Positions 1-11,230 of a DNA stretch of 64,000 nucleotides are shown here, one piece after another. Positions within the stretch are counted from its first letter, which is position 1. Each line of letters opens with the position of its first letter. Under the pieces are notes generated by a model, which searched no databases, had not been told where the DNA came from, and saw only the letters and a list, made by a program, of their open reading frames with translations. The stretch spans positions 198,407,887 to 198,471,886 of the forward strand of contig CP136062.1 in NCBI GenBank assembly GCA_032622095.1. The letters are read 5' to 3'. The DNA is from Siphonodentalium dalli (taxonomy: Eukaryota > Mollusca > Scaphopoda > Gadilida > Siphonodentaliidae). Both the position numbers and the translations under genes were made by a program.

Positions 1-149
1 CGTCTATCCGTCTCAGATTCCGCGTTATGTAATATCGTTGAGACTGTAAACAACACGTGTTCCGGTTTTGAAAAGAGCATTTTGGCGGTGTTTTCTTTTT
101 AAGTTTTCTTTCAGTTTCGGAGCTTTCGTTTACACTGGACAAAATGTCG

Positions 150-177
150 ACAGTCATTCATGTTTATTTCAATGGCT

Positions 178-213
<36 letters not shown>

Positions 214-645
214 CAAAAATATTTGATTCGAGTCGAGGAAGTCACCCGTCAAAGCTCAGATTTGTTAGATATCGATTTTAGAAATCTATTATTTTTCATT
301 ATCGGGAATACTTTCTGGCCCAGAACTCAGTCAAAATTGCATTATTATTACCACTTGATTTTAGAGTTATCCATCCTTGTCTGTTTGAATAGATTTTGGT
401 GTACACATCCCGAGCAGATTATGGCAGTTGAAGGCAATTATTAGTACTCATCTTGAGTAAATAACAAATTTCAAAAATCAATATCTAATAACTATGAGCT
501 TTGTTTGATGGGTTCCTCGACTCGAATCAAATATTTTTTACCCCCAAAGAAATAGTAATATAGGACCCTCTGATCGGATTGTTGTTGTTGGAATCTGTTG
601 AGATGGGGACCCTCTGTTTGGATTGAGTACGTACTTTAAACATGA
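150..645. mobile_element. TTAA-type TIR element, family 'GATTCGAGTCGAGG', copy 1
   Basis: Inverted arms are visible: ATATTTGATTCGAGTCGAGG at about 219-238 is mirrored at about 516-535, and a block resembling AGCTTTGATGGGTTCC flanks it. The interior differs between the arms. The right end (GGATTGAGTACGTACT then TTAA) matches the end of the complete copy at 50796-51233. The left arm carries a 35-base G run where other copies have GGGGGT. No coding capacity is seen; the short open frame starting near 160 is only a translation of the G run. The outer left boundary is approximate. Confidence 0.7.
178..212. repeat. Homopolymer of 35 G
   Basis: An uninterrupted G run sits exactly where sister elements carry a GGGGG terminal block (copies near 19368, 23121 and 50845). 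It is either a real expansion or an assembly/polymerase artefact. Confidence 0.9.
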
Positions 646-1091
646 TAAAGCTTCAGGCAGTGCAGGGACTTACACGTGTGATGAATGCAACATGGTGTAT
701 AAAACGCAAGCATATGGGACAACTACCCATCTGGGCAATTCCACGACGGAGAATGAAATTTGTGAAAAAATTAAATCTTGAATATTGACTAAACAGTTTG
801 AAAATCTGATAGTTATGGTATTCAAGTTATTGAAAACAGTTTTTCTCTCTCTCATATTCATCAGTTTAGTGCTGAAAGCTTATGCCATTGTTAACCCACA
901 TGTGCTACTAAACTTTTTGCCAAAAGTGGCTTGTAAGTAATTGAGCAAATAGTAACAATTATTTAAGATTGGCCTGTAGTATTTCAGTATTTAAATAGGT
1001 CGATGCACGCTATAACACATCTTGGGTTTATATTTCTGTGACTGATGTCCATTTGGGGAAAAATAATTTTTCAGAAATATACAAACTATAT
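646..1091. other. Unassigned AT-rich sequence
   Basis: No gene, RNA or repeat boundary could be supported here. The short open frames have no recognisable domain. Confidence 0.6.
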
Positions 1092-1307
1092 GTAATGTCA
1101 GTCACGAAAATACTACCTTTTTTAGTATAAAACAATATTGCATGACAATATGACAACCATATCTTAGAGACGCTCAATATACCTGAGCCTCAATGTCTGT
1201 GTTCAAAATAAGCACCATTCGATGTCTAAGTTGACCGCTAGCAAGAGTTGAAATTATGTAATGTCAGTCACGCGTAATGTCAGTCACGGCATGTAATGTC
1301 AGTCACG
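1092..1307 (+). repeat. Left cluster of the 15-bp motif GTAATGTCAGTCACG
   Basis: Exact copies start at 1092, 1258, 1274 and 1293, all in the same orientation. Spacing within the tight trio is 16 and 19 bp. Together with the cluster at 3182-3892 they flank about 1.9 kb without the motif. Function unknown; possible repeated protein-binding sites or the skeleton of a decayed satellite. Confidence 0.85.
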
Positions 1308-2288
1308 TCGTTTTGCAATTTGTTCCTATTCTGGTAGATGACATAAAAATCTTGTAAGAAAACATACTACATGTTTTAATTGGATTTGTAAACATATGCA
1401 GTTCCATATAAGTGCATCTACTACTAGTAATTTTGAATATTGTTCTCATGATGTACATGTATGTGAGCATTGAATTTACGGTATGTGTAGCGGTACTTAA
1501 TATAATAAGAAATGCTTCAGAACATAGATGGCGAGTGAGTAAGTCGTACACGTCATACTTATCTCCTGAGATGTGTTTTTGCGATTTAAACATCTGAAGT
1601 TTCTGTTATGGTCAGTGCTGGGAAGTTCTGGAAGTGGCCTTCATATGAAGACAAGCTTATATATCAACTGGAAGACATATGCAAGAAACTGAATGGCCCA
1701 GTTGTTGTTAATTCACGTGGGAATTTTTATATCCCAGCAAATAGTTAAATGCATGGTATAGATGATGACACAGTGCAGTTCTTTGTTCAATATTATTTAG
1801 TGCGAATGGATGTACTGTGATATTACAGAGCTCTGATTCTTAATTGGCAGTACTATATATTCAATGATTGGTTTAATGTTCTTATCTCCGAATAAACAAA
1901 CTATCAATAAAATGCAATGTCATGATCATTGGTACACAATTGTGAACATAATTCACCATTGGTCTATTCTAAAAAGAAGTACCGGTATGCAAAGTCTGAG
2001 CTGCTAACCGGTATATATTTGGTGTCAATAGGCAACCGTGTGTCTTTTAATGCCCCAATATCATCTATCACAGTAACTACATATACTAACTTCTTATCAC
2101 AATAGGGATGTTTATTGAGAAACTTCTAACTTCTCCCTTCAAGCATTGATAAACTTAAATTAGCTATGGATGTGGTGGAAAATATGCGACAAATTGTTTG
2201 ACGTGTAAAGTTAGAAGTTTATCAATCTAAACTTCCCTAATATTTCCAGTAAAATCCTGCTGTTTGCATGAAAAAAAACTACTACAAA
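1308..2288. other. Unassigned region between motif clusters
   Basis: Contains short open frames on both strands but no domain, splice-supported exon or RNA gene that I recognise. Confidence 0.5.
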
Positions 2289-2715
2289 TGGGGCTGCAAC
2301 GATTCATCATGATTTCAATGCATCGCAATTTAATCAATGCATCACATTGTAAATGTCTGAAGTGATACATCACGATTTATGAAAGGCACACTTTTGAATA
2401 AAAACTCATCAAATGCTTTCTAACAATGCTCAAGAATTCAGTTTCTCAACATTTATTTCCAAGAGTGACATCAATTTCATCAATGAGAAAGAGAAAGTTA
2501 GTAGGCAATTTCCCTTCCTAATTGCATGAATCAGATTGGTTACCATTTGTGCAATGAGCAACTTGATCCCTACAATGAGCCTGAACGAGGCTGAATTAAT
2601 TCATAGATATACATGTAGTGACAACTAGCAATTGTGCATCATGGTTCACACCCCATCGAAGCATAAACATTGGGATGTGCATTGCAACGTGAACTTCCGC
2701 ATTGTTACAGCCCTA
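2289..2715. mobile_element. Non-autonomous hAT-like element (MITE)
   Basis: The ends are inverted: TGGGGCTGCAACGATTC at the left and, reverse-complemented, TAGGGCTGTAACAATGC at the right. Flanking 8-bp duplications ACTACAAA (2281-2288) and ACTACAAG (2716-2723) match at 7 of 8 positions. Eight-base duplications and RGGGCTGCAAC-type ends are typical of hAT elements. The interior is rich in ATGCATC/GATGCAT-like words and has no transposase, so it would depend on an enzyme supplied elsewhere. Confidence 0.8.
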
Positions 2716-2723
2716 ACTACAAG

Positions 2724-3181
2724 TGGGCTGAAAATTATCAGCTAGGTTATATATTCAGAACTTCATGTTCCCAGGTATAATAAACAGTGTGCTCAGACTT
2801 TTGTTGTGGTAATGAGTTGTTCAACTTCTACGAGAAAGTCCCAGTATTATGTTATCATATTTCTCAGGAGGCTGCCATACAATGGCGATTCTTATCCACT
2901 TATTTATTTATTCAACTTGTATAAAAACTAAATATATCTCACTAAGTACTGGTAAACAAACTGTACCAGGGAAATTTCAACATAGAGTTGATGTGAAATA
3001 TCCAACTGAAATGTCATATGCATGAAATATTTGTTGAAAATGTTTGCCGAAGTATAAGACAACTACGCAAATCACCTCCCATTTTCCCGGTCTCCGAACG
3101 CCATTGTCTGAAAAACTTGTGCAAAAGGTAATTGAGAATTTGTTCATACTGTAGGCTAATGTTTTGCACAAATTTAATCAT
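2724..3181. other. Unassigned AT-rich sequence
   Basis: No gene or repeat supported; lies between the hAT-like element and the right motif cluster. Confidence 0.5.
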
Positions 3182-3892
3182 ATAATATCAGTCACAGACA
3201 TTGGTCTATCCATAATATTTTTTTGAAATTCCAACTATAATAATTGAAAAAGTGTTCATATTAAATTATTTGAATGTAAAACAACTTAAATTTGAAATCC
3301 AGTTACGATGTATCTTGGATAATTTTGTGTAATGTCAGTCACGCTTACATTAGCCAATGTCATGTTCATGTGCTGTATATGGTAATAAAATATATTAAAT
3401 GCATTTAAACCCCATAAAATATGATTTTAGGGCACTAATTACTCATTTGGATCAGAAACTGTTGGAAATACTTGATATGTTTCATAGCGTAATGTCAGTC
3501 ACGAAATTAGTGTAATGTCAGTTACGCATAATTTGGACAACAAAAAATATTTTATTATAGTTCTAAGCTTAAATTTTGCTTTTACATTATCTTGAAATAT
3601 CTACCATGAAACTTAACAAAGAAAAACGTATGAGTTTCTGTATATTTAAGACAAATTTAATTTGAAAACAAGTTGGCAATGTGCTTTGATATTTTCATGT
3701 AATGTCAGTCACGCTAACATTGAACGATGCCATTTTATCATCGCTTGACCAAATTCAGAATAATGCACATTTTTGGGTGCACCCTGGCACAAGCCAACAT
3801 CACACATAGAAATAATATTATATATTTATACATGTTGCTGGTATCACCACAATGAATCTGGAAAAAGTTCTTTGAATGTAATGTCAGTCACG
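3182..3892 (+). repeat. Right cluster of the 15-bp motif GTAATGTCAGTCACG
   Basis: Copies start at 3329, 3489, 3512 (one change, GTTACG), 3699 and 3878, plus a degenerate copy at 3182 (ATAATATCAGTCACA). All have the same orientation as the left cluster, so the two clusters are direct rather than inverted repeats. No open frame of note spans them. Confidence 0.85.
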
Positions 3893-4244
3893 TGGAATTG
3901 CCCATCTATGGAATCATCTACCCTGCGACTGTTGTTGCGTCTTCAAGTTTATAACAACGAGTGTTTCCGAATGCCGAATTGCAATTTTGCATGTACATGC
4001 AGACTATATAAATTTTGCGTGATTTTAGTTCCGATAATCCGTTTAGTGGTAATATATTAATTGTTGTGATGGCAGCATGGACGTTTTAATTTGTTTTTTT
4101 TTCTCGACAATTATAAATCGAAGTTAATAGTATCTCAAACGACAGTTCATCGCCACATAAGTTGTGATGGAACTTCATGCATGTAGTTCATAGAACGTTT
4201 CACAAATCGTTAACAAAACATGCCTAATTGAGAAGCAACACACA
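3893..4244. other. Unassigned sequence
   Basis: Nothing recognisable apart from short AT-rich runs. Confidence 0.5.
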
Positions 4245-4300
4245 TATATGATTCGATTCGATATTCGATTCGATTTCGATTCGATCAAAATATCCAATTC
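4245..4300. repeat. GATTC-rich remnant related to the 23.2-23.8 kb element
   Basis: Repeated GATTCGATTCGAT words followed by AATTCACAGGACCCTA resemble the right end of the element at 23185-23790 (GATTCGCAGGGCC). Probably one truncated end. Confidence 0.5.
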
Positions 4301-4336
4301 ACAGGACCCTAGCCGCAGTGTACTTGCCATGATTGT

Positions 4337-5667
4337 CAGACGATTGGGACCTTGGACGATTGGGACCTCGGCGATTGGGACCTTGGACGATTGGGACCTC
4401 GGACTATTGGGACCTTGAGTCAGGACGATTGGGACCTTGAGTCAGGACGATTGGGACCTTGAGTAATTGCTTTCTTCAGTTATATATAAGAAATTATAAG
4501 TACGGTCAGGGACATATCCAGGCCGTTTTTCATACCGTTTACCGGTTTTTTTCTTCTATTTAGGTCCGAATTCATATCATAACAAGATGCAAATTAGTTA
4601 TATATATTGACATAAGACATTTAAGTTTACAAAAATATTTAAGTTTAACAGTTGGAATCATACTGTAAAAGTATGCTTTGTTTTATCTAGCTTTCATCTG
4701 TTAAAACTTCAAATAGTTTTAATTCAGGTTTGTTATCATTCAGGCTTCAGACTTCAATATTTCAATCAAAAACAGTACTGGAACAGTGACAATTTGATCA
4801 AATAAACCTGGTTATCAGGTGGGATCTCATAACACCAAAATGAGAAATTAACATAGAGATTAGTACTAATAGTACTTAATTACTAACTTAATGGACATTG
4901 TTCTGTACTAGTATATTATGTATGTGTCTCACTTGAATTTTAGAAAATAGCCTAGTATATGAATTAGAGTAATAATGGTAAGTCTCATTTCAAGCACGAT
5001 AAGCATAATCCATCCATTGAACCAAAAGATATGTGACAATAACTTATAAGCATTTCCAATCCATACATATATACAAAATTCCCAAAGTTATGATTGAAAA
5101 ACTTGATCAAATTGACCTCTCAGTAAAATTCAAAATACTGACTCAATGAGCCCTATATTAGCTCTCAATGCAATGGATTTTCAAAATATTTCCAGGGGGA
5201 AGAACATACCCCCACCATCAGCAGGGAGTCACCCCCTCCCAAACATTCCTCCGCTCAGGCCTTTAGGAAATGCCTTCGGAATATCATTGCCCAAAAACAG
5301 GTGTCCCCAAAAACACACCACTCCTCTGGGCTCCAGCCACGTTGCCTTGAAATAATCCATAAAGGTTACCATCTGATGTGCATCTAATCAGCGGTGATCC
5401 CATTTAGCAATAACAACTTACAAGGAACTTACTAACACTAACCCAGTGTACTAATTATTTAATAGGAACGTATAAATGAAATATAAACGTATAAACATAT
5501 ATTAACTTGAATAAGGTCCCAATCGTCTTGACTCAAGGTCCCAATCGTCCGAGGTCCCAATCGTCCAAGGTCCCAATCGTCCCGAGGTCCCAATCGTCCA
5601 AGGTCCCAATCGTCCAACTTAAGGTCCCAATCGTCCAAGGTCCCAATCGTCCAAGGTCCCAATCGTC
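4337..5667. mobile_element. Foldback element with arms made of inverted 16-17 bp tandem arrays
   Basis: The left arm (4337-4463) has about seven copies of CGATTGGGACCTTGGA/CGG. The right arm (5512-5667) has about nine copies of the reverse complement, GGTCCCAATCGTCCAAG. Minor variants (a TTGAGTCAGGA or TTGACTCAAGG spacer) occur nearest the interior in both arms, which argues that the arms are homologous. The 1.05-kb interior is AT-rich with no recognisable protein; a short Pro-rich frame near 5146 has no support. Long arms of tandem repeats are the hallmark of foldback-type transposons, but the family is not identified. Confidence 0.65.
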
Positions 5668-5955
5668 TGGATACCCTTGCCATTCGGCCATGGTGTACAT
5701 GTAGTTGCCACGGTGTACGTTCATTAAACTGAAAAAAGACGATACAAACTAGAAATATAACCATGTTGTACATGCCATTCGGCCCCATTGTAGTTGCCTT
5801 TCGGCCATGGTGCCTTGCCATTCGGCCGCAGTGTATATACTTGCCGTTCGGCCGTGGTGTACTTGCCGTTCGGCCACGGTTCACTTGCCGTTCAGCTGCA
5901 GTGCTCAACTGCTACAAACTCTTCGACTCCGCGGCCGAACGGCAAATACAACGTG
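5668..5955 (+). repeat. Degenerate tandem array of a 'TTGCCGTTCGGCC' unit
   Basis: Repeats of the type TTGCC(G/A)TTCGGCC followed by GTGGTGTAC occur about seven times with a period of roughly 25-30 bp, ending in an inverted copy (GCGGCCGAACGGCAAA) at about 5930-5945. A single same-orientation copy lies just left of the foldback at about 4312-4329, so this array may be its outer layer. Open frames across it on both strands are repeat translations. Confidence 0.7.
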
Positions 5956-7019
5956 GTGCCAATTGTTTTGTCTGAAAGTCCAGCGGGTTCGAGTACTAGT
6001 TCGATATCATCATGTACGACAACATGATGTCAACATCGCAATCATGATCTCATCGGGCCACGATTCCTCCACTTACGTCAGTCAGCTGTCATATACGATT
6101 GTATCATGGTCGTCTGAATGTTCACTTATAGGCAGATATTAATAAATAATATAAATGTATTTTAACTATTTATCACTCACTGTTCAGAACTCGACAGAAC
6201 TTTCAGTGAAAGTTTCAGAATGCCTGTGGCTGTGCGTGCAGGTTGCCAGTGAACACACTTTACACAGTCAGTGAGTGACAAGCCTGTTGGAGTTTTTTTC
6301 ATTTAGAAAAATTAATATGTAAGCATACTTCACATGTTGAGAACTGAGTATAATTTAAGGAATAATACTGCAGAAAGTGCAGTATACGTGTTATCGAACA
6401 CGAAATTATACGAATTTTTACGGCAGAAATAGAAAGGTCAAGGTTTCCGCCAATCCGGCCGCAGGGAAAGGTAATTTCCGGACACATTTGTTCGATACAT
6501 TTACCGGATTCCGGCTTCCATACTAGACTAAATAACTTTTGAAATTTGGATATATAGTTATTAGTTCCAACTAGTATAATATAACATTACCAATTGATGA
6601 TGAGTCGAGTGTAAATTCCCGAATTAGCATTAGCCTACTGTTTCGTCGAATTTACCTTCAATCAACATTCTGTACGAAGTATCTAATTACGTTCTTCGTA
6701 TGTTTGCATAAATATTCTCACCTTTACTAAAAATATTCTTGTATAACGGCTCAAATTCAGTGGTCTTGGTCCTTATTGGAGTCGAAACTGTGATCAACAC
6801 CAACAACCAATATGGCTACCATGATACAACGCGTGCAGATGGAGTTTTATCAGTGCGCATGCCTGGCCAATACCGGTACTCGATACACATATATGTTCAA
6901 GTGTTTACACATATATGTGTAAATATATAAAAACATACACAACATGTGTATACACATGTATACAATACTGTATAGATATTGGAGGTACACACCATGTGTC
7001 CAGTGCCAATGGCATTCTA
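5956..7019. other. Unassigned sequence
   Basis: No supported gene. TCACTCACTG at about 6174 and CAGTGAGTGA at about 6269 form a weak inverted pair; a TATA/ACA-rich patch lies near 6890-6965. Confidence 0.5.
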
Positions 7020-7307
7020 CCTACACAGTAGTTTGCAGAGAGTAGATAGCGGGTTTTGATCCTAACTGTAATTGGGTACATTCCTAGTTCCCCATATATA
7101 AAAACGGATGGTGTAGACTTCTTCATATTAAGTGTAAATTTCAGGAACCAGCATTCTAGTTTTTCGAAACACCTCATATTTTCATGTCCCCATAATTCAG
7201 CCCCGTAAGTCATTATTGGTATGATGCTTTTCTCATATATCTCAAGAATTGATTCAATTGTGAGTTTGTGACAGCGTGATTTGTTCAGAAGTGCATAAAT
7301 TGCAGTT

Positions 7308-7798
7308 TTAGCTGCCTGACATCTCAGATTTCGTTCCGCTACGAACGTACTTTTTGTGGAAAACTGTCCCCAGATATTTATAACTATTAACTATCTCAAT
7401 TGGAAGATTATTTAGTATAAAACCTATTGTCGTTTTTTTCTTTCTGGGTTTCGGGCCGAAAACGACGACTTTAGTTTTTGTCGTGTTTATTTTCAATTTC
7501 CATATGTTGCAGTAATCTGAGAAGGAGTTTAATGCTCGCTGTAGGCCTTCGTGTGTATCAGAAAGTAATACAGTGTCGTCGGCGTAGATAAGTAACATTA
7601 TCTTCAGTAATATACCGGTATCAATTCCACAGAATTTATCTAAGCTGATGCCACAATTTGTTTGCGAGTTAAGGTATTGTTCAATGTCGTTGATGTAGAT
7701 GGCAAAAAGCAGAGGTGAGATGTTGTCTCCCTGTTTTAGGCCAATATGACTGTAGAAATAGTCTGATTCGTCTTCATTGAGGCGAACAAATAGCTTAA
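7308..7798 (-). pseudogene. LINE 1 reverse transcriptase, C-terminal half with YADD box
   Basis: From the insertion border the frame stays open through LKQGDNISPLLFAIYINDI (motif B) and the catalytic YADD at 7575-7586, followed by the thumb segment with TKTKVVVFG and NSYKYLGTVF. One frame break near 7350 precedes another stretch in a new frame that includes MTYGAELWGHENMR (about 7170-7213). All key catalytic residues survive, so decay is recent relative to LINEs 2 and 3. Confidence 0.9.
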
Positions 7799-8380
7799 AG
7801 GGGTACTGTACGCCATTTTCATTAAATTTCCGGTGACAACAACGATCTAATATCGATAATATATAGAAACATAAGTAATTTGAGTCGAAGATGTATTCTG
7901 TAAACGCTCAGGTTAATAGGCTATCTTAAAATTTAATAATTTAAAAGTTAATAATTTGATATAAATTGAATTTATGACTGGAGCTATAAAATGGCGTCAA
8001 TTAAATTACGAATTACCGTAATCAAACAAAGTAATTGAGGGATACTGGCTTGTTAAACCGATCGCACACACGATCGCTTAAAAATATTATGATGATACGG
8101 GGAGAACACTCAAGCCACTGACTATAGCGACAATACAATAACTTAAATGATTATATGGGACTAGTATGCCTATAATATAACTTTTATTTGATTCATTTGG
8201 TTGAAAACTGTACAAATATTACTCGACAACGACAATTTGTATTTTTGCATTCCGGTAAATTTGTCATCCGTAACACTACTTCGTACTCAACAGACTTTCA
8301 AATAATGAAAAAATTGTTACCTTATTCTCCGACTCGGAGACTATAGAAACCAACAACAACATTTGGCGTACAGTACCCCT
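7799..8380. mobile_element. TTAA-flanked TIR element inserted in the LINE 1 RT gene
   Basis: The termini are perfect inverted repeats of 16 bp: AGGGGTACTGTACGCC at the left and its reverse complement at the right. TTAA is duplicated on both sides (7795-7798 and 8381-8384). The RT frame runs straight up to one TTAA and resumes at the other, so the borders are exact. The 582-bp interior has no transposase. TTAA targets occur in piggyBac and Kolobok elements; the purine start (AGG) fits Kolobok better than piggyBac, as far as I recall the family rules. Confidence 0.9.
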
Positions 8381-9480
8381 TTAATGTCGTGATATAAAGC
8401 TTTTATCACTGTCAGTATTTTACCGCTAATTCTGTAGTTAAGGAGTTTTGACCAAAGTCCTACTCTCCATACCTTATCAAATGCCTTTGAAAAGTCGACG
8501 AATGCACAGTAAAGATTTTTCTTATTAGCTTTAAGTGAGTGCGTTAACGCATGAAGTGCAAACGTATGGTCTATTGTAGAATAGCCTTTTCGAAATCCGG
8601 CCTGCGCCTCCGACTGAATACTATTTGTTTCTACAAACGATTCGATTCGCTCACTAATTATGCTGGTAAATAATTTCGCGAAACAGCTGAGAAGTGTAAG
8701 TTTGCGGTAGTTATCTGGGTCTAAGTTGTTGCCCTTACGTTTATATATCGGCCTAATTATACATGTAGTCCATTCCCTCGGAACGAGGCCTGTCTTCAGA
8801 ATCAGATTGAAATACTTTACTAAAATATGTTTTAAAATATCGAATGATGATTTTATGTATTCGTTGGCAATTTCATCATACCCTGTTGCTTTCCCATATT
8901 TAAGTTTTTTAACAGCTACCTCAATTTCTTTTAAAGTAATATTTCCATTAAAAAAGTTGGTATCTAGTCCTTCAAAATCAGACGAGGGTGCGATAAGTGA
9001 GCTGAATGAGCTAGATAAATCTGATCTCAATATGCTATCCCCCATTGTTAGATTGTCAGCCCCTTCTTCTGAATTATAATGATTTTTGAATATTTCTGAG
9101 GTGGGTGTGGGTTTCCCCTGTCCCCCTGTGTCAAGTTTCCTGATGAAACTCCAAAAATCTTTGCTAGATCTTGTGCGCAGCTTATGTATTGCACAGCTTA
9201 TGTTTCTTTGGTGGCGTTTTCTACTTCGCAAAATGACCATTTTATAGTTTGTTCTGCTTGCCAACATAGCGCACTTATTAGTAACGTTTGGTTCACGTTT
9301 AAATAATCGGCGGATCTTCCTGTAGCGCGTTCGGGCCGCCCTGCAGTCGTTTGCAAACCACGGCTGGCTTGGCTTTCTTTTCATAGAGTTACTGCCCTTG
9401 ACACGACGTCGTGTATCAGCACCGCCATTCGTTTGTAATTGTTCGGCGTTTCGGCGTGACTGGTTTTGTCCCCAATGATT
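8381..9480 (-). pseudogene. LINE 1 reverse transcriptase, N-terminal half
   Basis: The open frame continues upstream of the ATG at 9384 to a stop near 9490, so that ATG is not a true start. Visible RT landmarks in order: GKATGYDEIANEY, YRKLTLLSCFAKLF, AQAGFRKGYSTIDHT and the motif A region FVDFSKAFDKVW with its catalytic Asp. The frame is broken after residues ALYHDIK, exactly at the TTAA where the 7799-8380 element begins, and ends in twelve residues translated from that insertion. RT activity would have copied the LINE RNA at a nicked target; this copy cannot make it. Confidence 0.9.
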
Positions 9481-9620
9481 GCTGCAAGGAGGGTTCGGTA
9501 ATTAGGTTACAATTTACTACGATTCCTGAATGACAATCTGAGTGAAGAATGTTTTGGTCTTCGATTACTAGGTTAGTCACTCGCTTCGCGAACCGCGGCG
9601 TGCTGATTGAATAATCTATA

Positions 9621-11070
9621 TATAACGCTCACACCTTTACACGTGTAGCCGGCCGAAGCCGGTCCCAATCGGCCATTCAAAATAATTAGTTCAGTTTCAT
9701 CACACATGTGTAAATATTTGCCCCCATGATTATTTTTCGAATGGTCTGGCGATAATCGCTTTTCAGAAAGATTGTTAACTTTGTAGCTATTGATGAGCTT
9801 TATGTCGTGTCAAGCAATTTTTTCCGCAACTAAAAAAAAAATTCCTGCTTGTTTTTTTAGTGTTTTGGCAATGAGTTGGGCTTCAAAACCACTTTGAATG
9901 AGAGAAATAATGTAATTCTAACTGGTAAACTGACTGCAGACAGTTATCCAGTTGTATTTTTTATAAATGGGTGTTAGTCCATGGGAAATTCGAACGTGAT
10001 CCTGCATGAGCGATTTTTAAAAAGCAAAGTCTGCCTTTTGATGTTAAACCGAGCTAATCAAATATACACACTTGTAATAAAATATACTGACAGTAGACTT
10101 ATTCAGTTTTGTATTACAGGAGGGTGCAGCTGATAAGTTCTATCTGATACACTGAACAGCACTAAGGGAATTGTCATATAAACAACAACCATTCTCATTA
10201 CAAAATGATCTTGTTTTAGCATAATCTGCAAATAAAACAAACACAAATAACATTTAGCATAAAGGTATAAAAGAAAAATAAGTGGAATGCTCATCACTAT
10301 AAAACTATGAAACAGCAACTGGGCTCAGCTGGGCTGATTAAAAATAAAACTTTAAAATAAAAAAAGTAAACTCTGTGATAACAGGACATAGAGTATTTGG
10401 CATCACAATTAGACTAGATATCTTCGTTTGATAAAACATAACAATAAGCCATGTAAAACTTCCTTTGATTGTCAACTTTTACCAAGTTTGGTTTTCAAAG
10501 TTTGATTATACCAATAAAACTTCACTATAGTCATTCTGCCTATATAACTGAACTTGTCATAATTCAAAAGAAGTATTAATGGCGACATTATTTCATGTGA
10601 ATCTATGGCTTGTTTTATCACAATCTAGACATTGATCTAAACACAATTAAATGTGCAAATAAAACAAATGAAAAACAAATCTGGACGGCTTGTCAGTAAA
10701 ACAACCTTTGTCATAACAATGTAAAAATAGAAGTGGATTTCTCATCACATAAAGTTGGCACATGATAATATTGAGCTAAGACTGAACGTTACAGACTTAT
10801 ACAACTAAGTATACGTACGACATTTTAGCAGTTCGGCTAAAGTGCCGTATACGACACTCTAGTAAGTAAGTAAATCATAATAATGATTAATGGTGACAGT
10901 ACACTAATTGGTGAATTCTACAAAATATGTTAATTATCCAGTTGAAGTGGAGTCGCATCCCATATCATTAACATGTATGATACATATCGGTCATCTCCTC
11001 CCGCCTCAATGTTGCATTTATAGATGACAAAATAATGTTAAAAAGTTGATTAAACATCTCGAAATGACTA
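9621..11070. other. Unassigned region with one dispersed repeat
   Basis: No supported gene. It contains the repeat described at 9815-9932. Fragments near 10216-10310 and 10652-10755 share AAATAAAACAAA and CTCATCAC words and may be an old duplication. Confidence 0.5.
9815..9932 (+). repeat. Dispersed repeat, inverted copy at 37800-37918
   Basis: The block from CAAGCAATTTTTTCCGCAAC to AATTCTAACTGGTAAAC recurs in reverse complement at 37800-37918 with only small indels. No coding potential; family unknown. Confidence 0.8.
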
Positions 11071-11230
11071 CCATTATAGATGCACGGTGTTTACCATTAT
11101 AGATGCACTGTGTTTACCATTATAGATGCACGGTGTTACCATTATAGATGCACGGTGTTTACCATTATAGATGCACGGTGTTTACCATTATAGATGCACG
11201 GTGTTTACCATTATAGATGCACGGTGTTTT
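11071..11230 (+). repeat. Tandem repeat, about 7 copies of a 23-bp unit
   Basis: The unit ACCATTATAGATGCACGGTG plus TTT is repeated with one base change (CACTGTG in copy 2) and one deleted T in copy 3. There are no unique spacers, so it is a minisatellite rather than a CRISPR array. Confidence 0.95.

Larger units (their letters stand above)
7020..9620 (-). mobile_element. Non-LTR retrotransposon (LINE 1 of 3), 5'-truncated, interrupted
   Basis: Read on the minus strand, this holds the end of an apurinic-type endonuclease (about 9620-9500, with an SDCHSG segment at the usual SDH position), a linker, a full RT core and a post-RT region (YGELGMYP near 7100). It resembles Jockey/CR1-group LINEs; the clade was not determined. 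The copy is dead: frame breaks near 9500 and 7350, and a 582-bp DNA element in the RT. The 5' end falls near 9620; the 3' end near 7020 is approximate. Confidence 0.88.

Noticed and set aside
160-444. 94-codon protein with a poly-Gly stretch
   Set aside because: It reads through the 35-G run and a transposon arm; no domain.
11071-11230. CRISPR-like array
   Set aside because: Repeats are contiguous with no unique spacers, and the context is eukaryotic; it is a minisatellite.
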